From contig JANSYJ010000003.1 in the NCBI GenBank assembly GCA_024742495.1, forward strand, positions 496,001-560,000: DNA of 64,000 nt. Reading direction: 5' to 3'. The notes under the pieces were generated by a model that was not told the DNA's origin, made no database searches, and worked only from the letters and a program-made list of their open reading frames with translations. The position numbers and the translations under genes were made by a program. This document shows positions 19,621 to 29,214 of this stretch, one piece after another; the stretch's first letter is position 1; every line of letters starts with the position of its first letter. Source of the DNA: Bacteroidota bacterium (GTDB lineage Bacteria; Bacteroidota; Bacteroidia; Flavobacteriales; Schleiferiaceae).

Positions 19621-20921
19621 TGATTAAATCTGCATACGCCAATATTTGGGGCAAACGTGTGGGTGCAGTTACCTGGAATGAGAATGATGGAACAGCATCA
19701 TTTGAGTATGATCCTGACTTCATTGAAACTGGATTAGACTTATCCCCTATTATGATGCCCTTGGGTGAGTCTCGCAATTACAGATTCCCGGATCATCGCA
19801 ATACAACTACGTTTAAAGGTTTGCCTGGGATGCTCGCTGATGTGCTACCAGACAAGTATGGAAATGCACTCATCAATCAATGGCTTGTAAGGCACAACAG
19901 GCCGGCCAATAGCATTAATCCCGTTGAAACCCTGAGCTTCATTGGTGAAAGAGCCATGGGGGCCTTGGAGTTTGAGCCTATTGTACCTAAGGTGAAAAGC
20001 CAGTCCCTTAAGCTAGAAATGAATGATTTGATTGACATTACTTCAAAGATTCTTTCTGGTAGGCAAGACTTACTCACCAAACTCCAGCCAGATGAGGAAA
20101 AAGCCTTGCAAGCAATCTTAAAAATCGGAACATCTGCCGGAGGCGCGCGAGCAAAAGCATTGATTGCATTTAATAAGGAGACCGAAGAAATAAGAAGTGG
20201 CCAAGCTAATGCTCCTAAGGGATTTGAACATTACCTGATTAAGTTTGACGGAATTGAAGATGAGCAGTTTGGTACATCCAGTGGCTATGGTCGAGTTGAA
20301 ATGGCCTACTACAAAATGGCCCTTGATGCAGGAATTGAAATGATGGAAAGTGACTTACTCGAAGAAAACGGCCGGGCACACTTCATGACCAAAAGGTTTG
20401 ACCGTGTTCATGGAAAGGGTAAAATTCATGTCCAGTCTTTCTGTGCATTGCGTCACTATGACTTCAAAGACATTGATATTTACTCCTATGAAGACTTGTT
20501 TGAGACAATGAGGCTTCTTGTACTGCCCTACCCTCAAGCAGAACAGCTATTCAGGAGAATGGTGTTCAATGTTATTGCTCGAAACTGCGATGACCACACC
20601 AAGAATTTCGCCTTCACCATGGATAAAAATGGAGAATGGTCACTTTCCCCAGCCTTCGACCTATGTCATGCCTATCGACCATCCAGTACATGGGTAAGTC
20701 AACATTGCTTGAGCCTTAATGGTAAAAGGAACAACATTGAAAGATCAGACTTGCTCGAGGTGGCCAAAAAAATGAATATCAAAAAAGCCAGTGAGATTAT
20801 TGATCAGGTTGACCAGGTGATTGGGAGATGGAAAGAATATGCTGATGAGCAGAAAGTTGATCCAGACTTAAGGGATGCTATCGACAGTACACTTGTTAGA
20901 ATGAATAAGGCCAAAGCATGA
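19620..20921 (+). CDS. hipA: HipA-family kinase toxin (second pair)
   Basis: 433 residues. A HipA_N domain covers about 5-110 (ANIWGKRVGAVTW, FKGLPGMLADVLPDKYGN). The ATP-binding GTSAGGARAK is at 170-179, the catalytic loop RNCDDHTKNF at 321-330 and D347 in SPAFDL is the metal ligand. The kinase centre appears complete. It belongs to a different HipA subgroup from the first pair, so the two are independent systems, not a recent duplication. It is followed by a 640-base stretch with decayed sequence. Confidence 0.93.
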   Translation: MIKSAYANIWGKRVGAVTWNENDGTASFEYDPDFIETGLDLSPIMMPLGESRNYRFPDHRNTTTFKGLPGMLADVLPDKYGNALINQWLVRHNRPANSINPVETLSFIGERAMGALEFEPIVPKVKSQSLKLEMNDLIDITSKILSGRQDLLTKLQPDEEKALQAILKIGTSAGGARAKALIAFNKETEEIRSGQANAPKGFEHYLIKFDGIEDEQFGTSSGYGRVEMAYYKMALDAGIEMMESDLLEENGRAHFMTKRFDRVHGKGKIHVQSFCALRHYDFKDIDIYSYEDLFETMRLLVLPYPQAEQLFRRMVFNVIARNCDDHTKNFAFTMDKNGEWSLSPAFDLCHAYRPSSTWVSQHCLSLNGKRNNIERSDLLEVAKKMNIKKASEIIDQVDQVIGRWKEYADEQKVDPDLRDAIDSTLVRMNKAKA

Positions 20922-21042
20922 ACCCACAAAAGATAGATTAAGGCGATCATAAACCGCCGCAGAAAGAAGACCTCATTTAGCCTAAGAATGCTTCAATGCT
21001 GGCCCACTGTGCTTATAATCCCTGGGACTGAATGTCGATTGA

Positions 21043-21300
21043 GAAGCTGCCGACTTCATTGCCATGTATATTGGTGGAAACTGGATATTTAGAGTAGAGA
21101 TGAAAGAATGGGTGACCATCCACTAGAAGTATTTAGGTAGAGACAATTGGCTTGTTGCTTCCCTTGGCCAAAGCAAAAAACGCTGCCTATATGACGAAGC
21201 ATGGGAATTGGTTTCTACTCATTCGGATGGCGCAAAAAAGAATGGCGCAAGAAGTATTCACTGTTTTCCAAAACGGCATTTTCCTCTGCAGGTGACGTGA
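21043..21300 (+). pseudogene. Decayed coding remnant (unidentified)
   Basis: The spacer 20922-21569 has no intact gene of normal size. One frame is protein-like but broken by stops at 21040-21042 and 21124-21126; fragments read EAADFIAMYIGGNWIFRVEM and GRDNWLVASLGQSKKRCLYD. An overlapping 53-codon frame (21201-21362) in another phase is probably chance or part of the same decay. The family is not recognised. Confidence 0.3.
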
Positions 21301-21518
21301 AAATTGAAATAAGCCTTGAGCCTATTTGCAACTTTCATCCTTATGGTATTGAATATCAGTAATGGTTACTTTTGACAAGAATTGGGGTTAGATATAAGGC
21401 ACTAGGATTCTGATAAATCAGGCATTTCAGATCACTAGAATGTATTGGAAACCAATAGAGTAATAGAGATGAGCTGTTACGATCAATTATCCTGTAATGT
21501 TTAAAAAACCACCCCACG

Positions 21519-21576
21519 TTTCAACTCACACTACATTCCTGAATATGGTAAAACGAATCTTTGGTTCTTATGAAAG
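21519..21576 (+). repeat. 58-bp duplicated leader, copy 1 (before the AraC-type regulator)
   Basis: Identical base for base to 34916-34973. It starts with TTTCAACTCACACTACATTC and ends inside the second and third codons of the regulator (ATGAAAG). It includes a -7-like box AATCTTTG at 21556-21563. Confidence 0.9.
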
Positions 21577-22142
21577 CTGAGCAAATACTACACATCAAAA
21601 ACATGGTTTGTCCACGCTGTATTATGGCTGTGAAGGACATTCTTACCCAACTCGAAATTCAATATCAGGATGTTCAATTGGGGCAAGTAATTGTTTCAGA
21701 TCAGATAGATCAGTATAAACTGCTAACACTTGACGACAAATTAAATGCGTTGGGATTTGAGTTGCTTGAACCAGGAAAATCTGCATTGATTTCACAAATA
21801 AAAAGCGTGATTATTGATCAGGTGCATCATAAAAATGAACCGTTTTCTATTAACTTTTCTGCTTTAATTTCGGATAACCTGCACCATGAATACACATACT
21901 TGAGCAGGCTGTTCTCTTCTGTTGAAGGGATAACCATTGAGAAATTCATCTTGCTTCAAAAAATTGAAAAGGCCAAAGAGTATTTGATTTACAACCAAAT
22001 GACCTTATCGGAGATAGCCAATGAAATGAACTATAGCAGTGTAGCGCATCTTTCTTCTCAGTTCAAGAAAGAAACGGGAATGACCCCTACTCAATTCAAA
22101 GGTCAAACGAGCCACCACAGAAAGCCCTTAGATAAGCTCTAA
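21570..22142 (+). CDS. AraC-family regulator with N-terminal CxxC metal-binding head
   Basis: 190 residues from the ATG at 21570. The in-frame TTG at 21561 is rejected because it lies inside the probable -7 box. The N-terminus (residues 5-70) resembles an HMA domain with NMVCPRC, placing C14 and C17 as a metal site. The C-terminal part (about 95-180) is an AraC helix-turn-helix (YLIYNQMTLSEIANEMNYSS, then HLSSQFKKETGMTPTQFK). It probably senses Cu+ and activates the copper genes that follow. It precedes copA by 88 bases and shares its 58-bp leader with the Fur-type regulator. Confidence 0.88.
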   Translation: MKAEQILHIKNMVCPRCIMAVKDILTQLEIQYQDVQLGQVIVSDQIDQYKLLTLDDKLNALGFELLEPGKSALISQIKSVIIDQVHHKNEPFSINFSALISDNLHHEYTYLSRLFSSVEGITIEKFILLQKIEKAKEYLIYNQMTLSEIANEMNYSSVAHLSSQFKKETGMTPTQFKGQTSHHRKPLDKL

Positions 22143-22152
22143 GCGTAATTTC

Positions 22153-22179
22153 ATAAACCAAAGTCAATATTGTGTAACA
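22153..22179 (+). promoter_or_regulatory. Putative metal-regulator operator before copA
   Basis: ATAAACCAAAGTCAA followed by TATTGTGTAACA. It matches 24808-24834 in 23 of 27 positions. It ends 20 bases before a -7-like box CATTTTTG (22200-22207), where the -33 region would lie, as for an AraC-type activator. Confidence 0.65.
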
Positions 22180-22230
22180 GCCTTTGATGCCTTCCTTCTC
22201 ATTTTTGTAGTGTCAACAAAATAGAAAGAT

Positions 22231-24483
22231 ATGGCAGCTGCGAACGTAATAGAAAGTAAAGACGATCAGAAGGCAAGAGCATCTATCAGTAATAGTTTTC
22301 CAGTCACTGGAATGACCTGTGCTGCCTGTGCATCTAGTGTAGAGTCTATTTTAGGTCACACCGATGGCGTAAAAAATGCCAGTGTCAATTTTGCCTCTTC
22401 ATCTGTGTTGGTCGAATACGATGCAACTCTTGTACCTGAAGACTTGCAGAAGGCCCTACAAGCAGTAGGGTATGATTTGATTGTAGATGCAGAAGATCCG
22501 GCAGAAACACAGGAAAATCTGCAAAAACAGCATTATCAGGATGTTAAACAACGAACCATTTGGTCAGCCATTTTAACTCTGCCCGTATTCATCATAGGCA
22601 TGTTTTACATGGAATGGATTCCAGGGCGATGGATTTCAATGCTATTCAGTATACCGATCCTTTTCTGGTTTGGCCGCAGCTTCTATAGCAACGCTTGGAA
22701 GCAAGCCAAGCACGGAAAAGCCAATATGGATACCTTGGTTGCCCTCAGTACCGGAATTGCTTTTGTTTTCAGTGTGTTCAATACATTTTTTCCTGATTTC
22801 TGGCACGATAGGGGCATTCACCCACATGTTTACTATGAAGCAGCTACGGTCATTATCACTTTCATTTCACTAGGTAAATTGCTTGAAGAGCGTGCCAAGT
22901 CGAATACCTCATCAGCCATTAAAAAATTAATGGGGTTACAGCCTAAAACACTAAAGGTTATCCAAAATGGTGAAGAAGTAGAGATGCTTATCTCTTCTGT
23001 CCAAAAAGGATATACCATCGTGGTAAAACCTGGGGAAAAAATACCCGTAGATGGGGAAGTTTCTGAAGGTAGCTCATTTGTGGATGAAAGTATGATTACG
23101 GGCGAACCCGTTCCTGTAGAAAAATCCAAAGGTGCCGAAGTATTTGCAGGAACGGTCAATCAAAAGGGTAGTTTTCAGTTTATCGCCAAAAAGGTGGGTG
23201 GAGAAACTTTGCTTTCACAAATAATTAAAATGGTGCAGCAAGCACAAGGAAGCAAAGCACCTGTTCAGAAATTGGTTGATAAAATTGCTGGTGTATTTGT
23301 ACCGGTCGTAATCACAATCGCAATAGTCACATTTATCACCTGGATCATCATAGAGGGTGATGACGCTTTAACACATGCACTGCTCACGTCTGTGGCGGTA
23401 TTAGTAATTGCGTGTCCTTGTGCTTTAGGTTTAGCCACACCAACGGCCATTATGGTAGGCATTGGTAAGGGAGCTGAAAACAATATCCTAATCAAAGATG
23501 CCGAGAGTCTGGAATTAGGACATCAAACCAATGCCATTGTATTGGATAAGACAGGTACGGTAACAAAAGGTAAACCGACCGTCACTAATTGGCATTGGGA
23601 AAATAGTAATGACTACCACAAGCAGGTGCTTTTAGCCATTGAGTCTCAGTCGGAACACCCTTTGGCTGATGCAGTGGTAGTCGGGCTAAAAAAGGATGGA
23701 CTTAAACCTGAAAGTATCAAGGATTTTCACAGCATCACTGGAATGGGTGCAGAAGCCCAATCACCAGATGGTGAAAAGTTCTACATTGGTAATCAACGAT
23801 TGCTAAATAGCAAAGACATCACGCTTTCATTGGCTACAGAAAGGCAGGCCAATGAATGGAGAGACAAGGGAAAAACAGTAATCTTTTTTGCCAACCAGTT
23901 GACCGTCCTGGCTATTCTTGCCATCGCTGATGAAATAAAGGAGAGTTCATCAGCAGCCATTAAAACGTTGCAAGATCGCGGCATAGACGTGTATATGCTT
24001 ACGGGCGATAATGAACAAACGGCAAAAGCTGTCGCTAAACAAGTAGGAATAGAGCATTTCAAAGCCGAAATGATGCCTTCAGACAAGGCCGATTTCGTGA
24101 AGGAATTACAAGAGCAAGGAAAAGTAGTTGCTATGGTGGGTGACGGAATCAACGATTCCCATGCACTTGCCCAGGCAGATGTGAGTATAGCGATGGGTAA
24201 AGGATCAGACATTGCCATGGATGTGGCTAAAATGACCCTTATCACGTCCGACTTAGAAGCCATTCCCAAAGCCTTGAAATTATCCAAACTTACAGTACAA
24301 GGCATCAGGCAAAATCTGTTCTGGGCGTTTATTTACAACATCATCGGTATTCCAATTGCCGCAGGTGTATTGTTTGCCTTCAACGGATTCTTGCTTGACC
24401 CAATGATTGCAGGAGCAGCCATGGCTTTTAGCTCTGTATCAGTAGTAGCCAATAGTCTGCGGCTTAAAGCAGCAAAACTTTAA
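22231..24483 (+). CDS. copA: Copper-translocating P1B-type ATPase CopA
   Basis: 750 residues. One HMA domain has GMTCAACAS (C30, C33). Eight membrane helices are expected, with the P1B-1 motif CPC at 395-397, TGEPVPVEK in the actuator, DKTGT with phosphorylated D439, SEHPLA and GDGIND. It exports Cu+ (or Ag+) from the cytoplasm at ATP cost. The hinge reads [11 protein letters not shown] instead of the usual GDGINDAPAL. It follows the AraC-type regulator and precedes a CopZ-like protein. Confidence 0.96.
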   Translation: MAAANVIESKDDQKARASISNSFPVTGMTCAACASSVESILGHTDGVKNASVNFASSSVLVEYDATLVPEDLQKALQAVGYDLIVDAEDPAETQENLQKQHYQDVKQRTIWSAILTLPVFIIGMFYMEWIPGRWISMLFSIPILFWFGRSFYSNAWKQAKHGKANMDTLVALSTGIAFVFSVFNTFFPDFWHDRGIHPHVYYEAATVIITFISLGKLLEERAKSNTSSAIKKLMGLQPKTLKVIQNGEEVEMLISSVQKGYTIVVKPGEKIPVDGEVSEGSSFVDESMITGEPVPVEKSKGAEVFAGTVNQKGSFQFIAKKVGGETLLSQIIKMVQQAQGSKAPVQKLVDKIAGVFVPVVITIAIVTFITWIIIEGDDALTHALLTSVAVLVIACPCALGLATPTAIMVGIGKGAENNILIKDAESLELGHQTNAIVLDKTGTVTKGKPTVTNWHWENSNDYHKQVLLAIESQSEHPLADAVVVGLKKDGLKPESIKDFHSITGMGAEAQSPDGEKFYIGNQRLLNSKDITLSLATERQANEWRDKGKTVIFFANQLTVLAILAIADEIKESSSAAIKTLQDRGIDVYMLTGDNEQTAKAVAKQVGIEHFKAEMMPSDKADFVKELQEQGKVVAMVGDGINDSHALAQADVSIAMGKGSDIAMDVAKMTLITSDLEAIPKALKLSKLTVQGIRQNLFWAFIYNIIGIPIAAGVLFAFNGFLLDPMIAGAAMAFSSVSVVANSLRLKAAKL

Positions 24484-24511
24484 TTCATGTTTAATTCAAA
24501 ATAATCATAAA

Positions 24512-24721
24512 ATGAAAACACTAAAATTCAAATCAAATATTAATTGTACAGGTTGCCTATCTAAAGTTTCACCAGTACTAAACGAAGAAAAAAACATTCA
24601 AAAGTGGGATGTCAACCTAGAGCATGATGACCGTATTCTCACCGTTGAAACGGATAGTCTAAGCTCAGATGAAATCAAACAAACCGTGCAAAAGGCGGGC
24701 TTTAACGCTGATGAAATATAA
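24512..24721 (+). CDS. Small HMA-domain protein, CopZ-like copper chaperone
   Basis: 69 residues covering a single ferredoxin-like HMA domain. The metal motif is NCTGC (C12, C15) in place of the common MxCxxC. It presumably carries Cu+ to CopA or buffers it in the cytoplasm. It lies 28 bases after copA and probably shares its transcript. A short spacer with the second copy of the shared motif follows. Confidence 0.85.
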   Translation: MKTLKFKSNINCTGCLSKVSPVLNEEKNIQKWDVNLEHDDRILTVETDSLSSDEIKQTVQKAGFNADEI

Positions 24722-24807
24722 GATTCACACATTCAAATGATCTCAGGCCCTTGTTCAATTTCCCTGAATAAGGGCTTTCATATTCAAGGGGCAACGAACC
24801 GAATTAT

Positions 24808-24834
24808 ATAAACCAAAGTCAAATTTCTGTAATA
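24808..24834 (+). promoter_or_regulatory. Putative metal-regulator operator before the HYC_CC_PP/cusA operon
   Basis: ATAAACCAAAGTCAA followed by ATTTCTGTAATA, the partner of 22153-22179. It ends 19 bases before the -7 box at 24854-24861. Confidence 0.65.
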
Positions 24835-24853
24835 CATCCCAATTATGAATTCT

Positions 24854-24861
24854 TACCTTTG
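24854..24861 (+). promoter_or_regulatory. -7 promoter box of the HYC_CC_PP/cusA operon
   Basis: TACCTTTG, exact consensus. The GTG start codon lies 5 bases downstream and an ATG 11 bases downstream, so the mRNA would have almost no leader. Confidence 0.6.
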
Positions 24862-24866
24862 CTTTT

Positions 24867-25286
24867 GTGAAAATGGTCATCTCTATATCGCTCGCATTCC
24901 TAATGTTGGTTTCTAACATCGGGTTTGCTATGAATACGCACTTCTGTGGTGGTGAAGCGGTAGAGACTACTTTTACCCTGGGTTTGGGAAATCCTAGCTG
25001 TGGCATGGAAGATATGGAACAGGGATGCGAGAACGTACCATCTGAAGATGAGCAGATCAAAGCTAAGCCTTGCTGTGAAAATCAGCATCAAGTCATACAA
25101 ACGGATGACATTGCTAAAACTCAACCCTCTGCATCTGTAATTAGTCCCTTTTTCTTTGCTTCCTTTGTTCAGGTTTTTATACAACCTCTGTTCTTTGTTG
25201 AAAAAGGGCAAACAAAATATCCAGAATATCCCCCTCCCTTCTTTGAAAGAAACGTTCATGTTCTTTTTCAAACCTTCTTGATTTAA
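24867..25286 (+). CDS. HYC_CC_PP family exported protein
   Basis: 139 residues from GTG (137 from the ATG at 24873). It has a signal-peptide-like N-terminus (VISISLAFLMLVSNIGFAMN), then the three landmarks of this small Bacteroidota family: an HFC motif right after the signal, CC in KPCCEN near residue 72 and PPP in YPPPFF near the end. A second hydrophobic stretch lies at about 90-112. The family is regularly found beside heavy-metal efflux genes. Function is unknown; periplasmic copper binding through Cys/His is a reasonable guess. It opens the operon containing the CusA-type pump. Confidence 0.85.
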   Translation: MKMVISISLAFLMLVSNIGFAMNTHFCGGEAVETTFTLGLGNPSCGMEDMEQGCENVPSEDEQIKAKPCCENQHQVIQTDDIAKTQPSASVISPFFFASFVQVFIQPLFFVEKGQTKYPEYPPPFFERNVHVLFQTFLI

Positions 25287-25293
25287 GCCATTA

Positions 25294-25388
25294 ATACAAT
25301 TTGAAGCTCTAGGTTAATAGATCGCTGAGCACTTTGGCATTTCCTGCCATTGAACAATTCTTTTCTGTTCAATCAAATTCAATTGTAT
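25294..25388 (+). promoter_or_regulatory. Nested inverted repeats before cusA
   Basis: Outer arms ATACAATT (25294-25301) and AATTGTAT (25381-25388) enclose the hairpins GGCA-N4-TGCC (25336-25347) and TTGAACA-N9-TGTTCAA (25350-25372). The outer arm ends one base before the cusA ATG, so folding could hide the translation start. Confidence 0.45.
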
Positions 25389-25389
25389 T

Positions 25390-28300
25390 ATGCTCAATAA
25401 AATCATAAAATATTTCTTAGAGAATAAGTTGGTCACTGTTCTCGTCCTTACAGGTTTTGTAGCCTGGGGAATTGTAACTGCTCCATTTGGATGGCAAGTG
25501 GGTGCATTGCCTTCTGACCCTGTTCCGGTAGATGCCATTCCGGACATAGGAGAAAACCAACAAATCGTTTTTACCCAGTGGGCTGGCCGCTCGCCACAGG
25601 ATATTGAGGATCAAATCTCTTATCCTTTAACTACCTACTTATTAGGTATCCCAGGAGTAAAATCTATTAGAAGTTCATCCATCTTCGGTTTTTCCAGTAT
25701 CTATATCATCTTCTCAGAAGATGTAGAGTTCTATTGGTCACGATCCAGAATACTCGAAAAACTCAACTCTTTACCTTCTGGATTACTCCCTGATGCCGTC
25801 CAGCCTGCGTTGGGACCAGATGCTACCGCCTTAGGTCAGGTATATTGGTACACCATAGAAGGAAGGGATAAAAACGGAAATCCAACTGGCGGTTGGGATT
25901 TGCACGAAATCCGCACAGTTCAGGACTTCTATGTGAAGTATGGTTTAAATGCAACAGAAGGCGTTTCAGAAGTTGCTTCCATTGGCGGTTTTATTCAGGA
26001 ATACCAAATTGATGTAAATCCTGACGCCTTGAAAGCCTACAACATCCCCTTGCATAAAGTCATGCAGGCAGTACAAAAATCCAATAAGGATGTTGGTGCT
26101 AAAACCATAGAAATCAATCAGGCTGAATATTTAGTGCGTGGTTTAGGCTATGTCAAGAAAGTAGAAGACATAGAAAAAGCAGTAGTTGCAGTACAAGACA
26201 ATGTGCCTATAAGGATAAAAGACATTGGTGTAGTATCTCTTGGCCCCGCTACAAGACGAGGTATTTTGGACAAAGATGGTGCTGAAGTAGTAGGTGGTGT
26301 TGTAGTAGCTCGATATGGAGCGAATCCCCTGCAAGTCATCAATAACGTAAAGGCTAAAATTAAGGAAATAGCCCCAGGCCTTCCCAAGAAGACATTGGCT
26401 GATGGTAGAGAAAGCCAGCTTACAATTGTCCCGTTTTATGATCGCTCAGAATTGATCTATGAAACCTTAGGTACACTGGAAGAAGCCTTGTCGCTGGAAA
26501 TTCTCATTACCATTCTGGTGGTGATTGTGATGGTATATAACCTAAGAGCTTCATTCCTAATTTCCAGCCTTTTGCCCATTGCCGTACTCATGGTGTTTAT
26601 TGCCATGCGATACTTTGGTGTGGATGCGAATATTGTAGCACTATCAGGAATAGCCATTGCTATCGGAACGATGGTGGACTTAGGGATTATTCTTTCTGAA
26701 AATATCATCAAGCATATTGATGAAGCCCCACCGGGTCAAAAACTAATTGATACCATTTACAATGGAGCATCAGAAGTGGCAACTGCGATATTAACGGCTG
26801 TCTCTACCACAATTGTAAGTTTTATCCCTGTATTCACCATGCAGGCAGCAGAAGGCAAACTATTTGGTCCCCTGGCATTTACAAAGTCATTTGCTCTTTT
26901 GGCTGCATTGATCGTTTCATTGCTGATTTTGCCAACACTGGCACATTGGTTTTTCGGCTTTAATATCAAAAACAAGTTCTTAAAAAAGTACGGTCATTAC
27001 GGCTTAGTACTTATTGGAATTGTAAGCCTCTTTATTGGACAGGTTTGGACGGGAGTGTTGCTGATTCTATTTGGAATTATCGGTATTGTAAAAAACATTG
27101 AACAGCTCAAAAATGCTTCACTTCCGACTGTAATAAAGTTCTTACTCAAGTATGCGGAATTAATCATTGTCCTGTTGGGAGTCATTTGGTTGCTGGCAAA
27201 ATATTGGTTACCACTAGGTGCATCTAAATCCCTTCTCCTCAATTTTGTTTTTGTTGCCCTATTGGTCGGTGTTATACTCGGTGCGTTTAGGCTATTAGAG
27301 TTTCAATACAAAAAAATCCTCACTTGGTGTTTAAATAACAAAATCAAGTTTTTGATTATCCCGACTATACTCATCCTATTAGGTGCAAATATTTGGCTTG
27401 GCTTCAATGCTGTTTTTGGTTTTGTTTCCAAGGGTTTTGAGAAGGTTGGATGGAATTTGGATCAGACCAAAGGATGGTCAGCCATGTCCCATACCTTTCC
27501 CGGGATAGGCAAAGAATTTATGCCTTCTCTGGATGAAGGAAGCTTTCTGTTGATGCCAACCTCAATGCCTCATTCCGGAGTAACATTCAATCGAAAGATA
27601 GTAGGCCAATTGGATATGCTACTTACCAGTATCCCCGAAGTAGAGCTAACGGTTGGTAAACTCGGACGGGTAGAATCAGCCCTTGACCCAGCCCCTATTT
27701 CTATGTATGAAAACATTATCAATTACAAGTCAGAATACATCCTAAACAAAAAAGGACATAGACAAAGGTTTAAGGTGGACAAAGACAATCGGTTCATTAC
27801 TATTTCGGGAGATGCCCTTACTAACAAAGAAGGTTTGGAACAGGGCATAGAAGCGACTGCATTAATTGCAGATGATAATGGCGAGTATTACCGCAATTGG
27901 CGTGATCACATTCAATCTCCCGATGATATTTGGAATGAGATAGTAAAAGCCACCAAACTACCAGGTGTCACCTCAGCACCTAAGCTTCAACCGATTGAAA
28001 CTCGGTTGGTCATGCTCCAAACAGGGATGCGAGCTCCTATGGGAATCAAGGTATATGGCCCTGACCTGAAAACAATAGAGAACTTTGGATTGCAGTTGGA
28101 GAACGTTCTAAAAGGAGTGCCTTCTGTAAAGGCAGAAGCAGTATTTGCGGATAGAATTGTAGGTAAACCCTACATACACCTCAACATAAACAGGGATGAA
28201 ATCTCACGATATGGATTGAATATAGAAGATGTTCAGCGGACCATAGAAACTGCAATTGGTGGAATGAAAATCACTTCCACTGTAGAAGGTCGAGAAAGAT

Positions 28301-29214
28301 TTCCTGTCAGGGTACGCTATCCAAGAGAATTGAGGGATGACCCTGAAGCATTGGGTAAAATACTAATGCCTACACCCACAGGTGCTCAAATTCCATTATC
28401 TCAAATCATTGACTTTGAATATGTAAGGGGCCCACAAGCGATAAAAAGTGAAGAAACCTTCTTGGTTGGTTATGTGCTGTTTGATAAACGTGCTGGTTTC
28501 TCAGAAGTAACTGTGGTAAACGATGCTCAACAAATGATTCAGGATAAAATTGATTCAGGTGAACTGACCGTACCTGCTGGTGTGAGCTATAAGTTTTCAG
28601 GGAGTTATGAAAATCAGGTGAGGGCAGAAAAACGACTTTCTATCATTGTTCCTTTGGTATTAGGCATTGTATTTCTCATTCTTTATTTCCAGTTCCGTTC
28701 GGTATCTACTTCATTAATGGTATTTACAGGAATTGCAATGGCTTTTAGCGGTGGTTTTATCATGCTATGGCTTTATGGACAAAATTGGTTTGCAGACTTC
28801 TCAGTCTTCGGCACAAATTTTCGTGATTTATTCCAAATACACACCATTAATCTGAGTGTGGCCGTTTGGGTTGGGTTTATTGCACTCTTTGGAATAGCAA
28901 CTGACGATGGGGTATTGATGGCTACTTATCTGGATCAAAGCTTTGATAGAAATAAAACAGATAATATAAAAGGAATAAGAGCGGCAACAGTGGAAGCAGG
29001 ACAGCGCAGAATAAAGCCAGCAGTAATGACAACTGCCACGACCATCATTGCTTTACTACCTATCCTCACTTCAACAGGAAGAGGTTCAGATATTATGATA
29101 CCCATGGCATTGCCTGCTGTTGGAGGGATGCTATTTGCTGCCATCACTTATTTCATCGTTCCGGTGATTTACTGCTGGAGAGAAGAACGTAAAATTTCAA
29201 AAGGCCAATCATGA
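25390..29214 (+). CDS. cusA: CusA-type heavy-metal RND efflux pump (Cu/Ag class)
   Basis: 1274 residues with the RND layout: 12 membrane helices, two large periplasmic loops and repeated symmetry. The TM4 motif SGIAIAIGTMVDLGIILSEN (about 419-438) is of the monovalent Cu/Ag (HME4) type and lacks the DFG…DG aspartates of divalent pumps. Compared with the about 1050 residues of E. coli CusA it has extra hydrophobic segments around residues 520-680, seen in other Bacteroidota members. It works with the TolC and adaptor proteins encoded downstream. The stop overlaps the TolC gene by 4 bases. Confidence 0.95.
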   Translation: MLNKIIKYFLENKLVTVLVLTGFVAWGIVTAPFGWQVGALPSDPVPVDAIPDIGENQQIVFTQWAGRSPQDIEDQISYPLTTYLLGIPGVKSIRSSSIFGFSSIYIIFSEDVEFYWSRSRILEKLNSLPSGLLPDAVQPALGPDATALGQVYWYTIEGRDKNGNPTGGWDLHEIRTVQDFYVKYGLNATEGVSEVASIGGFIQEYQIDVNPDALKAYNIPLHKVMQAVQKSNKDVGAKTIEINQAEYLVRGLGYVKKVEDIEKAVVAVQDNVPIRIKDIGVVSLGPATRRGILDKDGAEVVGGVVVARYGANPLQVINNVKAKIKEIAPGLPKKTLADGRESQLTIVPFYDRSELIYETLGTLEEALSLEILITILVVIVMVYNLRASFLISSLLPIAVLMVFIAMRYFGVDANIVALSGIAIAIGTMVDLGIILSENIIKHIDEAPPGQKLIDTIYNGASEVATAILTAVSTTIVSFIPVFTMQAAEGKLFGPLAFTKSFALLAALIVSLLILPTLAHWFFGFNIKNKFLKKYGHYGLVLIGIVSLFIGQVWTGVLLILFGIIGIVKNIEQLKNASLPTVIKFLLKYAELIIVLLGVIWLLAKYWLPLGASKSLLLNFVFVALLVGVILGAFRLLEFQYKKILTWCLNNKIKFLIIPTILILLGANIWLGFNAVFGFVSKGFEKVGWNLDQTKGWSAMSHTFPGIGKEFMPSLDEGSFLLMPTSMPHSGVTFNRKIVGQLDMLLTSIPEVELTVGKLGRVESALDPAPISMYENIINYKSEYILNKKGHRQRFKVDKDNRFITISGDALTNKEGLEQGIEATALIADDNGEYYRNWRDHIQSPDDIWNEIVKATKLPGVTSAPKLQPIETRLVMLQTGMRAPMGIKVYGPDLKTIENFGLQLENVLKGVPSVKAEAVFADRIVGKPYIHLNINRDEISRYGLNIEDVQRTIETAIGGMKITSTVEGRERFPVRVRYPRELRDDPEALGKILMPTPTGAQIPLSQIIDFEYVRGPQAIKSEETFLVGYVLFDKRAGFSEVTVVNDAQQMIQDKIDSGELTVPAGVSYKFSGSYENQVRAEKRLSIIVPLVLGIVFLILYFQFRSVSTSLMVFTGIAMAFSGGFIMLWLYGQNWFADFSVFGTNFRDLFQIHTINLSVAVWVGFIALFGIATDDGVLMATYLDQSFDRNKTDNIKGIRAATVEAGQRRIKPAVMTTATTIIALLPILTSTGRGSDIMIPMALPAVGGMLFAAITYFIVPVIYCWREERKISKGQS

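Noticed and set aside
21201-21362. 53-codon frame in the spacer before the copper regulator
   Set aside because: It overlaps a more protein-like but broken frame in another phase; no start signal and no recognised family.
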